A DNA stretch of 64,000 nucleotides from Candidatus Edwardsiibacteriota bacterium (lineage in GTDB: Bacteria > Edwardsbacteria > AC1 > EtOH8). The stretch is taken from assembly GCA_020053305.1 (NCBI GenBank), contig JAGVNJ010000067.1, positions 1 through 64,000 on the forward strand. The letters are read 5' to 3'. The position numbers were made by a program, and so were the translations under genes. Each line of letters begins with the position of its first letter. Position 1 is the stretch's first letter. The notes under the pieces were generated by a model. The model searched no databases. It worked only from the letters and a program-made list of their open reading frames with translations, and was not told where the DNA came from. Of the stretch, positions 25,252-34,832 are shown one piece after another.

Positions 25252-26127
25252 CTATTGCTGTTTTATTTTCTGATTTACTTTTACAATTACCATAAGTTCA
25301 TCCCCATCTGTTTCTGCAATTATTTGCTGATCCTTCCATTCGGATATTGCCTTTCCATTATAGGGCGAACTTTGAATATAATATGGCACATCAGCAAATA
25401 AATTTGCCAAATATTCTGGATTTAAATAATTGGGGTGCACCAAACCCCATAAGGAATGGAATGACTTAGGACTTATTTTACGAAATTCTTCGCTGCCATT
25501 TGGGAAAAAGGCTATAAAGACTCCATTCCGCTTCAATACTTTTCTGGCAATCTCAACAACTCGGGGAATCGAGGGGACATGCTCTAATACATGGGAACTA
25601 TAAAAGATATCGTTCTCATTTGGAATAAGAGTTTCATCTACCTTGATGTCTAACCCCAGACGTTGAGCATAAGATGCCCTTCGGTTTGACATTTCATAGC
25701 CATTAACCAACATGCCTGCGGCTTTAAACTGAAATGATGTGTAGCCCCAACTCGCACCGTAATCAACTATTTTCTTTCCCTTAAGATCCGGGAAAATATT
25801 AGTTATTACCGAAAGATGGACTGTAGCATTTTTGGGGCTATCACAAAAATTATTAGCCATCCAATGATTGAGATGACTTATGTCTGGCAGTTTTGTAGTA
25901 ATGCCATCATCTTGGGTATAATTGCTTTCATAGAATTTTTTCGCCCTTTGTGGGTTCTCAATGGGATGGCGATAATACAAATGGCAGTCCCTACATTCAA
26001 TTAAACTTGTAAAAATATACTTTCTATCGATTATATTACCCGCACAAGATCCGCATGACGGGCAAGTTTTTTTTGATCTATAATTATGTGCCGCCCACAA
26101 TAAATACAAAATTTTTTGAGTAATCAT
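25252..26127 (-). CDS. Class I SAM-dependent methyltransferase with N-terminal zinc ribbon
   Basis: About 291 residues. Two CxxC pairs near the N-terminus (CPSCGSC and CRDC) precede a methyltransferase domain with VDYGASWGYTSFQFKAAG as SAM loop and YSSHVLEHVPSIPRVV as motif II. The glycine pattern of the SAM loop (DYGASWG) is less canonical than in the other enzymes here. A GGAGG lies 12 bases before the ATG at 26127; a TTG at 26136 is a less likely start. AT-rich. The substrate is probably a sugar. Confidence 0.75.
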   Translation of the reverse strand: MITQKILYLLWAAHNYRSKKTCPSCGSCAGNIIDRKYIFTSLIECRDCHLYYRHPIENPQRAKKFYESNYTQDDGITTKLPDISHLNHWMANNFCDSPKNATVHLSVITNIFPDLKGKKIVDYGASWGYTSFQFKAAGMLVNGYEMSNRRASYAQRLGLDIKVDETLIPNENDIFYSSHVLEHVPSIPRVVEIARKVLKRNGVFIAFFPNGSEEFRKISPKSFHSLWGLVHPNYLNPEYLANLFADVPYYIQSSPYNGKAISEWKDQQIIAETDGDELMVIVKVNQKIKQQ

Positions 26128-26164
26128 TTCGATCAATAACCTCCAAGCATAGATTGGTATATAA

Positions 26165-27970
26165 TTAAATTCTTTCTATTTTTAGTACCTTTTCAATATG
26201 CAGATCCCAATCCCTCAGGCCCCTTGCCTTGCTACTGTTCGGTGTTTCACTCAGCAGCCAATCCCTGACCGGCACCGAAAACCCCGTTTTCTTTCTATGG
26301 AAAACCTCAGCGGGCAAAGATGATCTAACAGCCGATAACAAGTCAGCCTTATTTAATTGCCCCCGTAATAAAAACGGAACCAGCGACCGGAATAATTTTA
26401 CATCTACCCAGGGCACCCTTATTTCTAAAGAATGAGTCATGCCGGCCCAATCCGAGTCCCTTAGTAATTGATTGCGCATATACCAGGTCATTTCCAGGGC
26501 CGTCAATTTTAAGCGGTGGCTTTTTAGCGAACGAACCGTCTCTTCCAGCCGTTCCAATAAATTCAATTCTTCCCAACCAACTTTAGCCTGTTCAATTCCC
26601 ATCTTCCCGGGCAGCTCCCAAGGCATAAAAAGGCCTCTCCTTAACAGATAGGCCCCGCCATATGACCATCCGTATTCCGGCAGCCCGGCATATTTTGGGG
26701 AGGTAAAATAGTTCAACACCGGGGACAGCAGTTTGCGGATATTAACCGCCAGCAGCTTATGATTTTCCCAACCCTTGAAGTAATCAACCATCCTGGGGAC
26801 CTGCCTATAGCTGGGATACCCGGCACAAAGTTCATCGCCCCCCAGTCCGGAGAGAGCCACCTTTAACCCCAGTTCGGATGCAATTTTGCTGACAAAGAAG
26901 GTATTAACGCCGTCAATGGACGGCTGGTCCATGGCGGAAAGTATTTTTTTCAACTGCCCGGAAAAATCTCCCCGCGAAACCCAGCGGGTGTTATGATCGG
27001 TCTTTAGTTTGGCCGCCGTCAATTCGGCTAAGGGAACTTCGTCGTTTTCCCGGCCTTTATATTCGGCAAACCCCAGAGTCACAGTTCTAAGATGGGCCGT
27101 TTGCTCCGATGCCAAAGCGGCAATTACGCTGGAATCAACCCCGGATGAGAGAAATACCCCCACCGGAACATCTGAAACCATATGGTGCTTGATGGAATCC
27201 CGGAGGGCGTCATGCAATTCGTCTTTATTCAATCTGTTATTATGGCCACCCGATATGGCTGCTTCGGTTTTAGCAAGTTCGCTGCCTATGTCAAAATGAC
27301 GGATACTCTTTTCCCGGCCGGATCGTTCTATTAGTTTTGCACACCCGGCAGGCAAAGCCCTGATATTTTTGTATAAAGTATGCGGCTCGGGCACATATCC
27401 CAGCAAATAAAAACCTGCCCGCCCAGCCTGATCTTCGTCATGCGGCAGTGCGCCTCCCGCCAACAGAGCCTTTACTTGGGAGGCAAAACGGAAATACCCC
27501 CCCTGCCGGGAATAATACAGCGGCTTAATGCCGAAATGGTCCCGGGCTAAAAAAAGCTCCTTCTCCCGCTCATCCCAGATTGCCAGGGCAAACATTCCCC
27601 GCAAAGAATCCAGCATGCCGGCGCCTCTCTGGGCATAAAGAGCCAGTAAAGCTTCGGTGTCGCTGCTGCTGGTAAATTTTTGCCCTTGTGCAGCCAAGCC
27701 CTGGCGAAGTTCCCGGTAATTGTATATTTCCCCGTTGAAAACAATAGTATATCTTCCGTTGCCAAAGGACATCGGCTGGGATGCCTGGGGGCTCAGGTCT
27801 ATGATGGAAAGGCGGCGATGGCCCAGGACCGCTTTGCGATCCGGCGAGATCCATAGTCCCGCTCCGTCCGGCCCCCGGACGGCCATCCTGTCCCGTATCC
27901 TCAGCAGCTCCTCCGAATCCACCGGCGGCCCTTCCCGGCCGATAGACACTATCCCGCAGATGCCGCACAT
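26165..27970 (-). CDS. asnB: Asparagine synthase, glutamine-hydrolysing (AsnB)
   Basis: A 601-residue, full-length AsnB. The N-terminal amidotransferase begins MCGICGIVS with the nucleophile Cys2, followed by GHRRLSIIDLS and FNGEIYNYRELR. The synthase half has the ATP pyrophosphatase loop VFLSSGVDSSVIAAL and LSGLGGDELCAGYPSY. It makes asparagine from aspartate, ATP and glutamine, or amidates another carboxylate. Such genes recur in exopolysaccharide clusters, where amidation of a uronic acid or amino-acid substituent is often proposed; this is inference here. It follows the Wzz-like gene. Confidence 0.92.
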   Translation of the reverse strand: MCGICGIVSIGREGPPVDSEELLRIRDRMAVRGPDGAGLWISPDRKAVLGHRRLSIIDLSPQASQPMSFGNGRYTIVFNGEIYNYRELRQGLAAQGQKFTSSSDTEALLALYAQRGAGMLDSLRGMFALAIWDEREKELFLARDHFGIKPLYYSRQGGYFRFASQVKALLAGGALPHDEDQAGRAGFYLLGYVPEPHTLYKNIRALPAGCAKLIERSGREKSIRHFDIGSELAKTEAAISGGHNNRLNKDELHDALRDSIKHHMVSDVPVGVFLSSGVDSSVIAALASEQTAHLRTVTLGFAEYKGRENDEVPLAELTAAKLKTDHNTRWVSRGDFSGQLKKILSAMDQPSIDGVNTFFVSKIASELGLKVALSGLGGDELCAGYPSYRQVPRMVDYFKGWENHKLLAVNIRKLLSPVLNYFTSPKYAGLPEYGWSYGGAYLLRRGLFMPWELPGKMGIEQAKVGWEELNLLERLEETVRSLKSHRLKLTALEMTWYMRNQLLRDSDWAGMTHSLEIRVPWVDVKLFRSLVPFLLRGQLNKADLLSAVRSSLPAEVFHRKKTGFSVPVRDWLLSETPNSSKARGLRDWDLHIEKVLKIERI

Positions 27971-28024
27971 TCTAAGCAGGTCGCCTTATCTGATTATGGA
28001 ATCCTGTGGGATGGTATCTGAATT

Positions 28025-29065
28025 TCATCTCCGTAGCCTTTTAAAAACAGCGGCAATATCCCGGGACATTACCCGATATCCTTCCAATTGGCGAAGCCGG
28101 GCGATGGTCCCGGATTTTTTTATTTGCTCGCTGATCAAAAGAACTGACAAGCCGGTCGCCAGTGATAGAAAAAACACCACCATCAGGACTTTTCTCTTTA
28201 CCGGGCCGCTTTTTACCGGCAACGGCTTGGCCATTTCAATGATGTCCAGCACCGGGGTGTCCCTGACCTCCTGAATCTTGGTGGTTTCGTATTCTTTGGT
28301 TAATAGCAGGTATAGTTCCTCGCTGACATTCATCTTCCTGACCAGTCTTTGCTGCCTTAGCATCAGCATGGGCGATTGGGTTACTTGGCGGTTTTCTTCC
28401 CGAAACAGCCTAAGGGCCTCTTCGTATTTTGCCAGAGAATCCCCGGTATCTTTCAGTCTTTTTTCAACAAATTCCCGGTTTGATTTAGCTTTGTTGTTAC
28501 GGTACAGTTTATTGTAACTGTCGAGCTCCTCGACTATGGCGTTCATTAATTCTGCTGCTATCAACGGATCATTTACTTTCACGGAAATATCCAGGCTCTT
28601 GATTCGGGCATCTATACTGGTGGTCATGGCCCGGTTTAAAGCCAGATGAGTAAAATATTCTATCCGTGCCGGATCTTTTTCCTTCACCTTAAAAACCTCG
28701 CGGAGCTTTAGGGTGCGATTTTTCCCGTTGTGAAAATACTCCCGCTTGCCAAGCATCTCGGAAAGTACGCGGCTGCGGACTATCCGGGAGATCACCTGGG
28801 GGGAATTGATAATGCCATCGCCCGACGATGAGTACCCCAGCTCCGAAGCCAGGTTCATCAGGCCCGAAAAAGAGCTTTTTCCGGCGGGCGGCAGGATGGT
28901 AACCTGAGCAATATAGTAATTGGGCACAACCAGAAGAATAATCGCAGTAACAATCGTCACCGAAAACACGAATATCGTCAGTTTTTTCCAATTAGCCATA
29001 ATAATACTGAAAGAATTGTATATTACCTCAAAATTAAAAATGCTTTCCTGATTTTCAGTAGCCAT
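28025..29065 (-). CDS. Polysaccharide chain-length/copolymerase protein, Wzz-like (no kinase domain)
   Basis: A 346-residue protein with one membrane segment near residues 25-50 (KKLTIFVFSVTIVTAIILLV), a periplasmic alpha-helical region with coiled-coil character (about residues 180-270), and a C-terminal membrane segment (KVLMVVFFLSLATGLSVLL). PNYYIAQVTILPP is typical for the Wzz domain. There is no Walker-type tyrosine kinase domain after the second membrane helix, unlike Wzc. It should set polymer length and contact the SLBB exporter encoded upstream. Spacing to that gene is 66 bases. Confidence 0.85.
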   Translation of the reverse strand: MATENQESIFNFEVIYNSFSIIMANWKKLTIFVFSVTIVTAIILLVVPNYYIAQVTILPPAGKSSFSGLMNLASELGYSSSGDGIINSPQVISRIVRSRVLSEMLGKREYFHNGKNRTLKLREVFKVKEKDPARIEYFTHLALNRAMTTSIDARIKSLDISVKVNDPLIAAELMNAIVEELDSYNKLYRNNKAKSNREFVEKRLKDTGDSLAKYEEALRLFREENRQVTQSPMLMLRQQRLVRKMNVSEELYLLLTKEYETTKIQEVRDTPVLDIIEMAKPLPVKSGPVKRKVLMVVFFLSLATGLSVLLISEQIKKSGTIARLRQLEGYRVMSRDIAAVFKRLRR

Positions 29066-29131
29066 TAATATTAACTCCTGATATAGTTTGGATAGTCGGA
29101 AGTTGCGGCTTGCGGGTTATCGGTCACCCGG

Positions 29132-31168
29132 TCAGTTAATTTGTTTGATAGCCAAAATCATGACCGCCGTGGCCGATACAATTGCCGTTGTGTTTTGGAT
29201 GACATCGCCCCACTTGATTCCCTCGGTTTCTTTCTTTTTAGGGACAACGATGGTGGCTCCGGGGGGAACCTTGGTAAGATTGAAGGTCCAAAGGAATTTT
29301 TTAGGTTTGACATTGCGGCCATTGGCCAGCCGCAGGGTGATCTTTCCCTTGTCGGCATCCTCGGTCAATCCCCCCACTTTCTCGAGATAATACCCTACGC
29401 TCTTTCCCGGCTCATGCAGGGTGCTGATGGGGAACAACACCTCTCCCCTTACTGCGATTGATGCCGGTTTCTCCGGAATATAAAGATAATCTCCGTCCTT
29501 TAACAAAATATCATCCAGCTTGCCTTTATTCTGCAGGGCTCTTTTCAGATCAACGTCTATCTGGCCGACCCCCTCCCTTACAAAGATCAAACCTTCGGGA
29601 TAGGCGGTGGTCTTTAGGTCACCGGCCCTTTTTATCAGGCTGGTCATCCTTTCGTTTGTGGAATGAAGGGAATATTTTCCCGGAAAGGTAACCTTGCCTT
29701 CAATGGTAACATTGCGCTGCAGCTCCCAGTCCGGGTCCTGCTTAATAAAAACGATATCCCGGGGCTTCAATAAAAAGCTGTCGGTCTCAGCGGCATCAAG
29801 GTCGATTGAGAAGGTAAGCGTGGACTCGGGCCGGGAATAAAAAAGAATCCGGGAAATCTCGATCCGGAATTTATAGGCCGATTGTAAAACCCCTCCCGCC
29901 CTGTTGATCAGATCCCTTACCGTCATACCCCCTGCCAGTTCGTATAGCCCGGGAATAAGCACCGATCCGTCTATGGTGATAAAGTTATCGATGTTCTCTG
30001 GGACCTTATACATTCCGATCACGTCTTCATTGAATAATGCAAAATCGTTTTCGGATTGGACGATTTCGCCATACCTCACATCTATAATTTTAGCTGTGCC
30101 ATCGGCGCCGGTACGGTTAACATGGATTATATCGGTGTAGGCATCGGGCCGGAGGCCTCCGGCAAGCGACAGAACAGTTTTAAGACCCTCCCCCTCGATC
30201 AGCTCATATATTCCTGGACGGCAAACGCCCTTGGGCAACGCTACTCTCTTTTTTATCAATGGAATGAATATTACATCCTCGCTCTGCAGCCTTATTTCGC
30301 TGGTGTTCTGTCCCTTCAATAAAAGCTGATAAAGATCCAAGGTGGCAATAACCTGGTTATTCCTGATAAGCTTGACCATCCGCAGGGAACCTTTGCGCGT
30401 AGGGCCTCCGGCATAATACAGCGCATTGAAAACCGTAGTCATGCTGTTTAGTACATATCCCCCTGGTTTTTGGGCTTCGCCCAATACAAAAACCTTTATT
30501 TTTTTCAGCTTACCCAGGGAAATATCAACAGAAATGGATCGGTTTTTTATGCCGGAGTAAACCCTGGCCAGGCGGTCGGAAATCTTAATTCTGGCATCAT
30601 TCAGTGTATAACCGTTAAGTATAACAAGGCCAACATCCGGGATCGAGATTTTGCCCTCTCTGTCCACAACTGCAGTATAAATTACTTGGACCTGTCCCCA
30701 CAAATTTATAATAATCTCGTCCCCTGGGCCGACGAGATAGTTGGGATCCACCGGGCCAAAATCGAGCGGTTCAAATGTCTGGGGTACGTTTTGAAAAATA
30801 TTGTAACCAAAAGGGTTGGCTGCAAATATATCTTGTTTAGCAAGCTTCATCAACTCGTCTTTATTGCTGAAGATAATTTCATCCTCAAACGGAAGATAGC
30901 CAGTTGAGGCGGCTTTGGTCCAGCTCAGGTACTCTTTGGTTGGCTCATAGCTTTGATTGCCGTTTTTCTTTTTTTGCTCAATGGCGTTTAAAATTTCTTG
31001 ATCGGTATAACCCGACCCCTTGGCCCTTTGAATGCCCTCTTCAATCGATACTCCGGATTTTTGCGCCTCTGACTCCAGCCCGGCATCCTTGGCAACTTTG
31101 ACCGCGTCTTGCGCCAAAACCGGCAAAGTTCCTAAAACCAATAACAGAGTTAATATTATTTTTTTCAT
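29132..31168 (-). CDS. Polysaccharide export protein with multiple SLBB domains (Wza-like)
   Basis: A 678-residue secreted protein. A signal peptide (ILTLLLVLGTLPVLAQ) leads to a polysaccharide-export domain (YLVGPGDEIIINLWGQV, about residues 143-159), then several SLBB domains with KVFVLGEAQKPGGY, VCRPGIYELIEG, ITIDGSVLIPGLYEL, VTIEGKVTFPGKY and AVRGEVLFPIS. The end has one membrane-type segment (TAIVSATAVMILAIKQIN). It is longer than E. coli Wza and forms the presumed outer-membrane/periplasmic export channel. It is the first gene of its transcription unit: a candidate promoter lies at 31241-31269. Confidence 0.9.
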   Translation of the reverse strand: MKKIILTLLLVLGTLPVLAQDAVKVAKDAGLESEAQKSGVSIEEGIQRAKGSGYTDQEILNAIEQKKKNGNQSYEPTKEYLSWTKAASTGYLPFEDEIIFSNKDELMKLAKQDIFAANPFGYNIFQNVPQTFEPLDFGPVDPNYLVGPGDEIIINLWGQVQVIYTAVVDREGKISIPDVGLVILNGYTLNDARIKISDRLARVYSGIKNRSISVDISLGKLKKIKVFVLGEAQKPGGYVLNSMTTVFNALYYAGGPTRKGSLRMVKLIRNNQVIATLDLYQLLLKGQNTSEIRLQSEDVIFIPLIKKRVALPKGVCRPGIYELIEGEGLKTVLSLAGGLRPDAYTDIIHVNRTGADGTAKIIDVRYGEIVQSENDFALFNEDVIGMYKVPENIDNFITIDGSVLIPGLYELAGGMTVRDLINRAGGVLQSAYKFRIEISRILFYSRPESTLTFSIDLDAAETDSFLLKPRDIVFIKQDPDWELQRNVTIEGKVTFPGKYSLHSTNERMTSLIKRAGDLKTTAYPEGLIFVREGVGQIDVDLKRALQNKGKLDDILLKDGDYLYIPEKPASIAVRGEVLFPISTLHEPGKSVGYYLEKVGGLTEDADKGKITLRLANGRNVKPKKFLWTFNLTKVPPGATIVVPKKKETEGIKWGDVIQNTTAIVSATAVMILAIKQIN

Positions 31169-31240
31169 AATCCCCTTGATCCTTGTTTTATGGCTTTAAA
31201 ATATTCTGCAACTTCATGTAGAGTATCATATTAAAACATC

Positions 31241-31269
31241 ATGGTAGCATAAATATTTAGCAGAGTCAA
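31241..31269 (-). promoter_or_regulatory. Candidate sigma70 promoter of the polysaccharide operon
   Basis: On the minus strand the -35 box TTGACT (31269-31264) is separated by 17 bases from the -10 box TACCAT (31246-31241). The match is 5 of 6 and 4 of 6 to consensus with ideal spacing. It lies just after a terminator for the upstream locus and about 70 bases before the SLBB gene. Confidence 0.65.
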
Positions 31270-31330
31270 GGGATTAAAAAATGTTACATTTATTAAAATA
31301 TTCTATATTTTTAGGAATAAAATATAGTGC

Positions 31331-31363
31331 AAAAACGCTCTTTATCATTAAAATAAAGAGCGT
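31331..31363 (-). terminator. Factor-independent terminator of the 31.4-41.7 kb locus
   Basis: A 10-bp perfect stem (ACGCTCTTTA with its complement, 31335-31344 and 31354-31363) with a 9-base loop. On the minus strand it is followed at once by TTTTT (31335-31331). It sits 32 bases after the stop of the flippase gene at 31395. Confidence 0.8.
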
Positions 31364-31394
31364 GATGGCCTGTAACTTAATTCATTGTGTTTCT

Positions 31395-32609
31395 TCATGT
31401 TATGTTGTTGCGGTGTCTTTGCCACAAAACATATTGACTGATTCCAGCTATCAGCATCGCCAAACTTTCAGCCAGAGGCAGGGAAATTGTTCCCCATTTA
31501 CTATACCCAAAAATAACGATAAAAACAGTCAAAACCGCCAAAATAATCTGAAATTTGCCGATAATCGACACCAAACCACGGGCATATATGAACATTCCAG
31601 TATAATAGCTGATACAGGAAAAGAATATCCAAGGAACATAATAAATATAATATATCTGAACTTTTTGATATTCAGGACCCCAAAATTTAATGACCACTGG
31701 AAGTAATATATATATTACTCCCAGCGATGACAGCCCTGCATACATAACTACTACCCAAAACCATTTTTTAAAAATTGTTTCAAGTTTTTCATCGTCTTTC
31801 CTGGATAATGCCGGAATATAGGCAAAGTACAGTATGAATATTACAATTACGTGGGCTCCGGCAAATTTTCCCGCTAAAAAATAATAGGTCAGGTCCTGGC
31901 TGATGCCGGCCGCAGCAAGATACATCACCCCGAACCAGTTGGAGATATATAAAGCAATCCCGGTAAGGGCTATGGGCAGGGATTTTTTAAGGATTTTTTT
32001 CAGTGCGTCAAAATCCGGCTGTTTTAGGCAGCCTATTAAGGAGCCCGTAAAAAAAGCCGCTGCTGCTATGGTGCTAAACAGCAGAACCACCGCCAGCTTC
32101 AGCGGGGTTGCCTGATGCTGCTGAATATATATAAGTCCTGCCAAAAGGGCAAGGAAGTTTATCAGATAAAGTAAGGAGGTCTTTCTATACTCCCCATTTG
32201 CCCGCCAGACCTGGGACAGGTTTTCATTTATCCCGATGCTGGCAACAAACCACAATAAAAAAAGAGCCATGGTTTTTATTTCTGATCCATACATTAAAAA
32301 TGCGGCCAGAATGCAAACAATGGCTCCCGCCAAGGTGAACAGAATCCTCCCCGTGAAAAACGCCACCGTTGTTCTTCGGGGATCTTCCGCGATGGCTATC
32401 TCCCTGGCGGCGACATCATGGTTGATGAAATAGGCGATGGTGGTGGCCAGGCTTACCAGGGCCAGAGCCTGGGGTATGACGGCATAATCCTGTGGCAAAA
32501 GGCTCCGGGCCATTAACAGGTGTATAATGAATCCGGAAGCCATGGGCAAAACCACCGGGAAAAAGCTGTATAAGAACTGTTCCGCTCTATGTCTTGAAAG
32601 TGATGTCAT
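31395..32609 (-). CDS. Oligosaccharide flippase family protein (MOP superfamily)
   Basis: A 404-residue protein with about twelve membrane segments and an N-terminus (FPVVLPMASGFIIHLLMAR) of the Wzx/RfbX type. It would flip a lipid-linked glycan. It is shorter than the Wzx at 21026 and only distantly similar by eye. It is the last gene of the second glycan locus, followed by the terminator at 31331-31363, and overlaps the preceding glycosyltransferase by 4 bases. Confidence 0.78.
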   Translation of the reverse strand: MTSLSRHRAEQFLYSFFPVVLPMASGFIIHLLMARSLLPQDYAVIPQALALVSLATTIAYFINHDVAAREIAIAEDPRRTTVAFFTGRILFTLAGAIVCILAAFLMYGSEIKTMALFLLWFVASIGINENLSQVWRANGEYRKTSLLYLINFLALLAGLIYIQQHQATPLKLAVVLLFSTIAAAAFFTGSLIGCLKQPDFDALKKILKKSLPIALTGIALYISNWFGVMYLAAAGISQDLTYYFLAGKFAGAHVIVIFILYFAYIPALSRKDDEKLETIFKKWFWVVVMYAGLSSLGVIYILLPVVIKFWGPEYQKVQIYYIYYVPWIFFSCISYYTGMFIYARGLVSIIGKFQIILAVLTVFIVIFGYSKWGTISLPLAESLAMLIAGISQYVLWQRHRNNIT

Positions 32610-33790
32610 TTTAAAGATAACTGCATAATTAAATCCGATATTTTTTCCAGCATATTCCCCAGGTTACATCTCTTTCGTGCTTTTATAGCACCATTGCTCG
32701 CAAGTCTGCTGCGAAGCGGTTTATCCGCCAATAACTTTTCGATGGCTGCGGCCAGTTGACAATAATCTCCCGGAATCACTATCAGTCCGTCCTCTCGGTC
32801 TTGGATGATCTCCTCAACTGCCCCCCCCCTGGCGGCTATCACCGGAACCCCCAGGGCCATGGCCTCAATAAGCACCCGGCCGAAAGGTTCCGGCTCCACT
32901 GAACAGTGGGCCAGAACATCCAACCGCTGCAACAGCGGATAGACGTTTTCCAAATGCCCGGTGAAGATCACCCGTTCTTGCAGGTTGTTGTTGGCAACAA
33001 AGTCTTTCAGTTCCCGCCTGAAATCCTTTTCATCAAAAAGAGCCTCGCCAATGATAAGGAATTTGGCCTGTGGCAATTTTTCGGCCAGAAGTTTGGCGGC
33101 TTGTAAAAAAACATCCTGCCCCTTCCACCGGGCAATTTGTCCCACCATCCCTACGATCGGACCGCCCCCTGAGTTTTCTATTAGACGACCTGTTTCGGCC
33201 GGAGATTCCTGAGTGGCTTTTTTTTGTATCGCCTCGGCATCGATGCCATTATAAATCACCGACACTTTTCGGTCGCCAAACTGTCTGCCCACCGCTTCGG
33301 AAACAGCCACTATCTTATCCGGGATAAATATCGATGCAAAGTGTATGGCTCTTTCGGGCCTTTTTTGTATCGGGATATCTCTCATGTGCCATATCACTTT
33401 AATCCCGGTCAGTCTTCCTGCCAGACCTCCTAGAATATGACTTTTAAGTGTATTGGTATATATTACATCGTATTTTCCCTTGCGCAGGATATTATATATC
33501 TCAATTACCGCCTTTATGGCGCTGCCCAAGCTTTGGATTATTTTAAACGGCTCTTTTTGAAAATCATTTTTATTAATATTTAATAATTTTTCCGGCAATG
33601 GTATTTCTATGTTTATTATCCCGATATCGGTTGTTCGCTTTGCAAGGCTGCTACCTTGAGTCGTTAAAAGGCAATAATCCATCGATCTATTTTTCAATCC
33701 CTGCAAAATATCCAACAGGCTGTATTCCGCCCCGCTCATAATGGGCGAGTGGTCGAAGAACAGTATTTTGATTTTTTTATTATCAGTCAT
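32606..33790 (-). CDS. Glycosyltransferase family 4
   Basis: A 394-residue GT-B protein. ILFFDHSPIMSGAEYSLLDI is the N-terminal loop, VGMVGQIARWKGQDVFLQAA begins the donor half, and PEPFGRVLIEAMALGVPVIA contains the E-x7-E site. Donor and acceptor unknown. It overlaps the GT9 gene by 8 bases and the flippase by 4, so the three are likely cotranslated. Confidence 0.87.
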   Translation of the reverse strand: MTDNKKIKILFFDHSPIMSGAEYSLLDILQGLKNRSMDYCLLTTQGSSLAKRTTDIGIINIEIPLPEKLLNINKNDFQKEPFKIIQSLGSAIKAVIEIYNILRKGKYDVIYTNTLKSHILGGLAGRLTGIKVIWHMRDIPIQKRPERAIHFASIFIPDKIVAVSEAVGRQFGDRKVSVIYNGIDAEAIQKKATQESPAETGRLIENSGGGPIVGMVGQIARWKGQDVFLQAAKLLAEKLPQAKFLIIGEALFDEKDFRRELKDFVANNNLQERVIFTGHLENVYPLLQRLDVLAHCSVEPEPFGRVLIEAMALGVPVIAARGGAVEEIIQDREDGLIVIPGDYCQLAAAIEKLLADKPLRSRLASNGAIKARKRCNLGNMLEKISDLIMQLSLK

Positions 33791-34832
33791 TGCCGCTGTC
33801 TGCCAGTAGTTTGGCAGCTTCCTTTAGAACCATATCTACTGGAATATCCAAGCATCGGGACGGATAGCAATCGCATTTATATTTATTCGCGGGACGGTAA
33901 CAGGGACTGCACTGGAGGCTATTCCTTATTACTCGAACATTTTGGGCTACGGGCGCGCAAATATTCGGATCGGTTGGCCCGAAAACAACCACCGTCGCCA
34001 CGCCCAGAGCCGCGGCACAATGGGCCAATCCGCTGTCGTTGGAAAGAAATATCTGGCATTTGCTGATAAGGGCCAGGGTGGAATTCAAATCATTGTTTCC
34101 GACGAACCGAAGTCCTTTCGGACCGATTCCGGAGGCTACTTCATTTACCAGTCCGGCCTCCTCTGCCCCGCCGAAAATTATCAATTGGCAACCCCTGCTG
34201 GTTAGATCTTTTCCGATGGCAACAAATTTTTCGGGGAGCCATCTTTTCTGCCTGTTCCCGGCGCCCGGATGAAGCCCGATTATTTTATTTGAAAAGATAT
34301 TACTGTTTTTAATGAATTCTTCGGCCTGTTTGTTATATTTAAGCGGTATCCCGATCCCGTACTCCACTTCGTTTGATTCTATTCCCAAAGGCTTTAAAAG
34401 GCTCAAATTCCTGTAAACATAATGCTTTTCTCCGGATTGGGCCGCGACTTTAGTATTGAATAATGGACTGCCGTATTGCCTGGCGCATATTCTTTTAACG
34501 GAGCCGCTTAAGAACGCCAGCATCCCCGATCGTATTTTAGGCGAAGGTGCCGTGCTTATCGTCGCCTGAGGATTATGTTCCCTTATTTTTTTAACTAAAT
34601 TCAATTTGCCGAAGATTCCGCTAAAATTAGGATCATCCAGCGCCAGCTTAACGATATTATCCCTGCCCTCCAGCAGGTCCAGCATGACTCTTTTCTGGGC
34701 AAGAATAACTATAGCCGTCTTTGGCAGGAAACGGCCGACGGCATTGAGCATCGGCAGGGCCATAACCATATTTCCGATCCCTCCCCATATAAGGATCAGA
34801 ATTCGGGAGGGGTTTTTATTACTTTCCATCAT
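33783..34832 (-). CDS. Glycosyltransferase family 9 (heptosyltransferase type)
   Basis: A 349-residue GT9 enzyme. RILILIWGGIGNMVMALPML is the acceptor-side start; the donor side has IGLHPGAGNRQKRWLPEKF and LSNDSGLAHCAAALGVATVV followed by FGPTDPNICAP, the classic ADP-heptose transferase pattern. A four-cysteine C-terminal segment (CSPCYRPANKYKCDCYPSRC) is common in related GT9 proteins. Together with the heptose cassette at 1.9-5.8 kb it suggests heptose in a surface glycan, though GDP-heptose made there is not the usual ADP donor. The start overlaps the methyltransferase gene by 14 bases. Confidence 0.85.
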   Translation of the reverse strand: MMESNKNPSRILILIWGGIGNMVMALPMLNAVGRFLPKTAIVILAQKRVMLDLLEGRDNIVKLALDDPNFSGIFGKLNLVKKIREHNPQATISTAPSPKIRSGMLAFLSGSVKRICARQYGSPLFNTKVAAQSGEKHYVYRNLSLLKPLGIESNEVEYGIGIPLKYNKQAEEFIKNSNIFSNKIIGLHPGAGNRQKRWLPEKFVAIGKDLTSRGCQLIIFGGAEEAGLVNEVASGIGPKGLRFVGNNDLNSTLALISKCQIFLSNDSGLAHCAAALGVATVVVFGPTDPNICAPVAQNVRVIRNSLQCSPCYRPANKYKCDCYPSRCLDIPVDMVLKEAAKLLADSGND

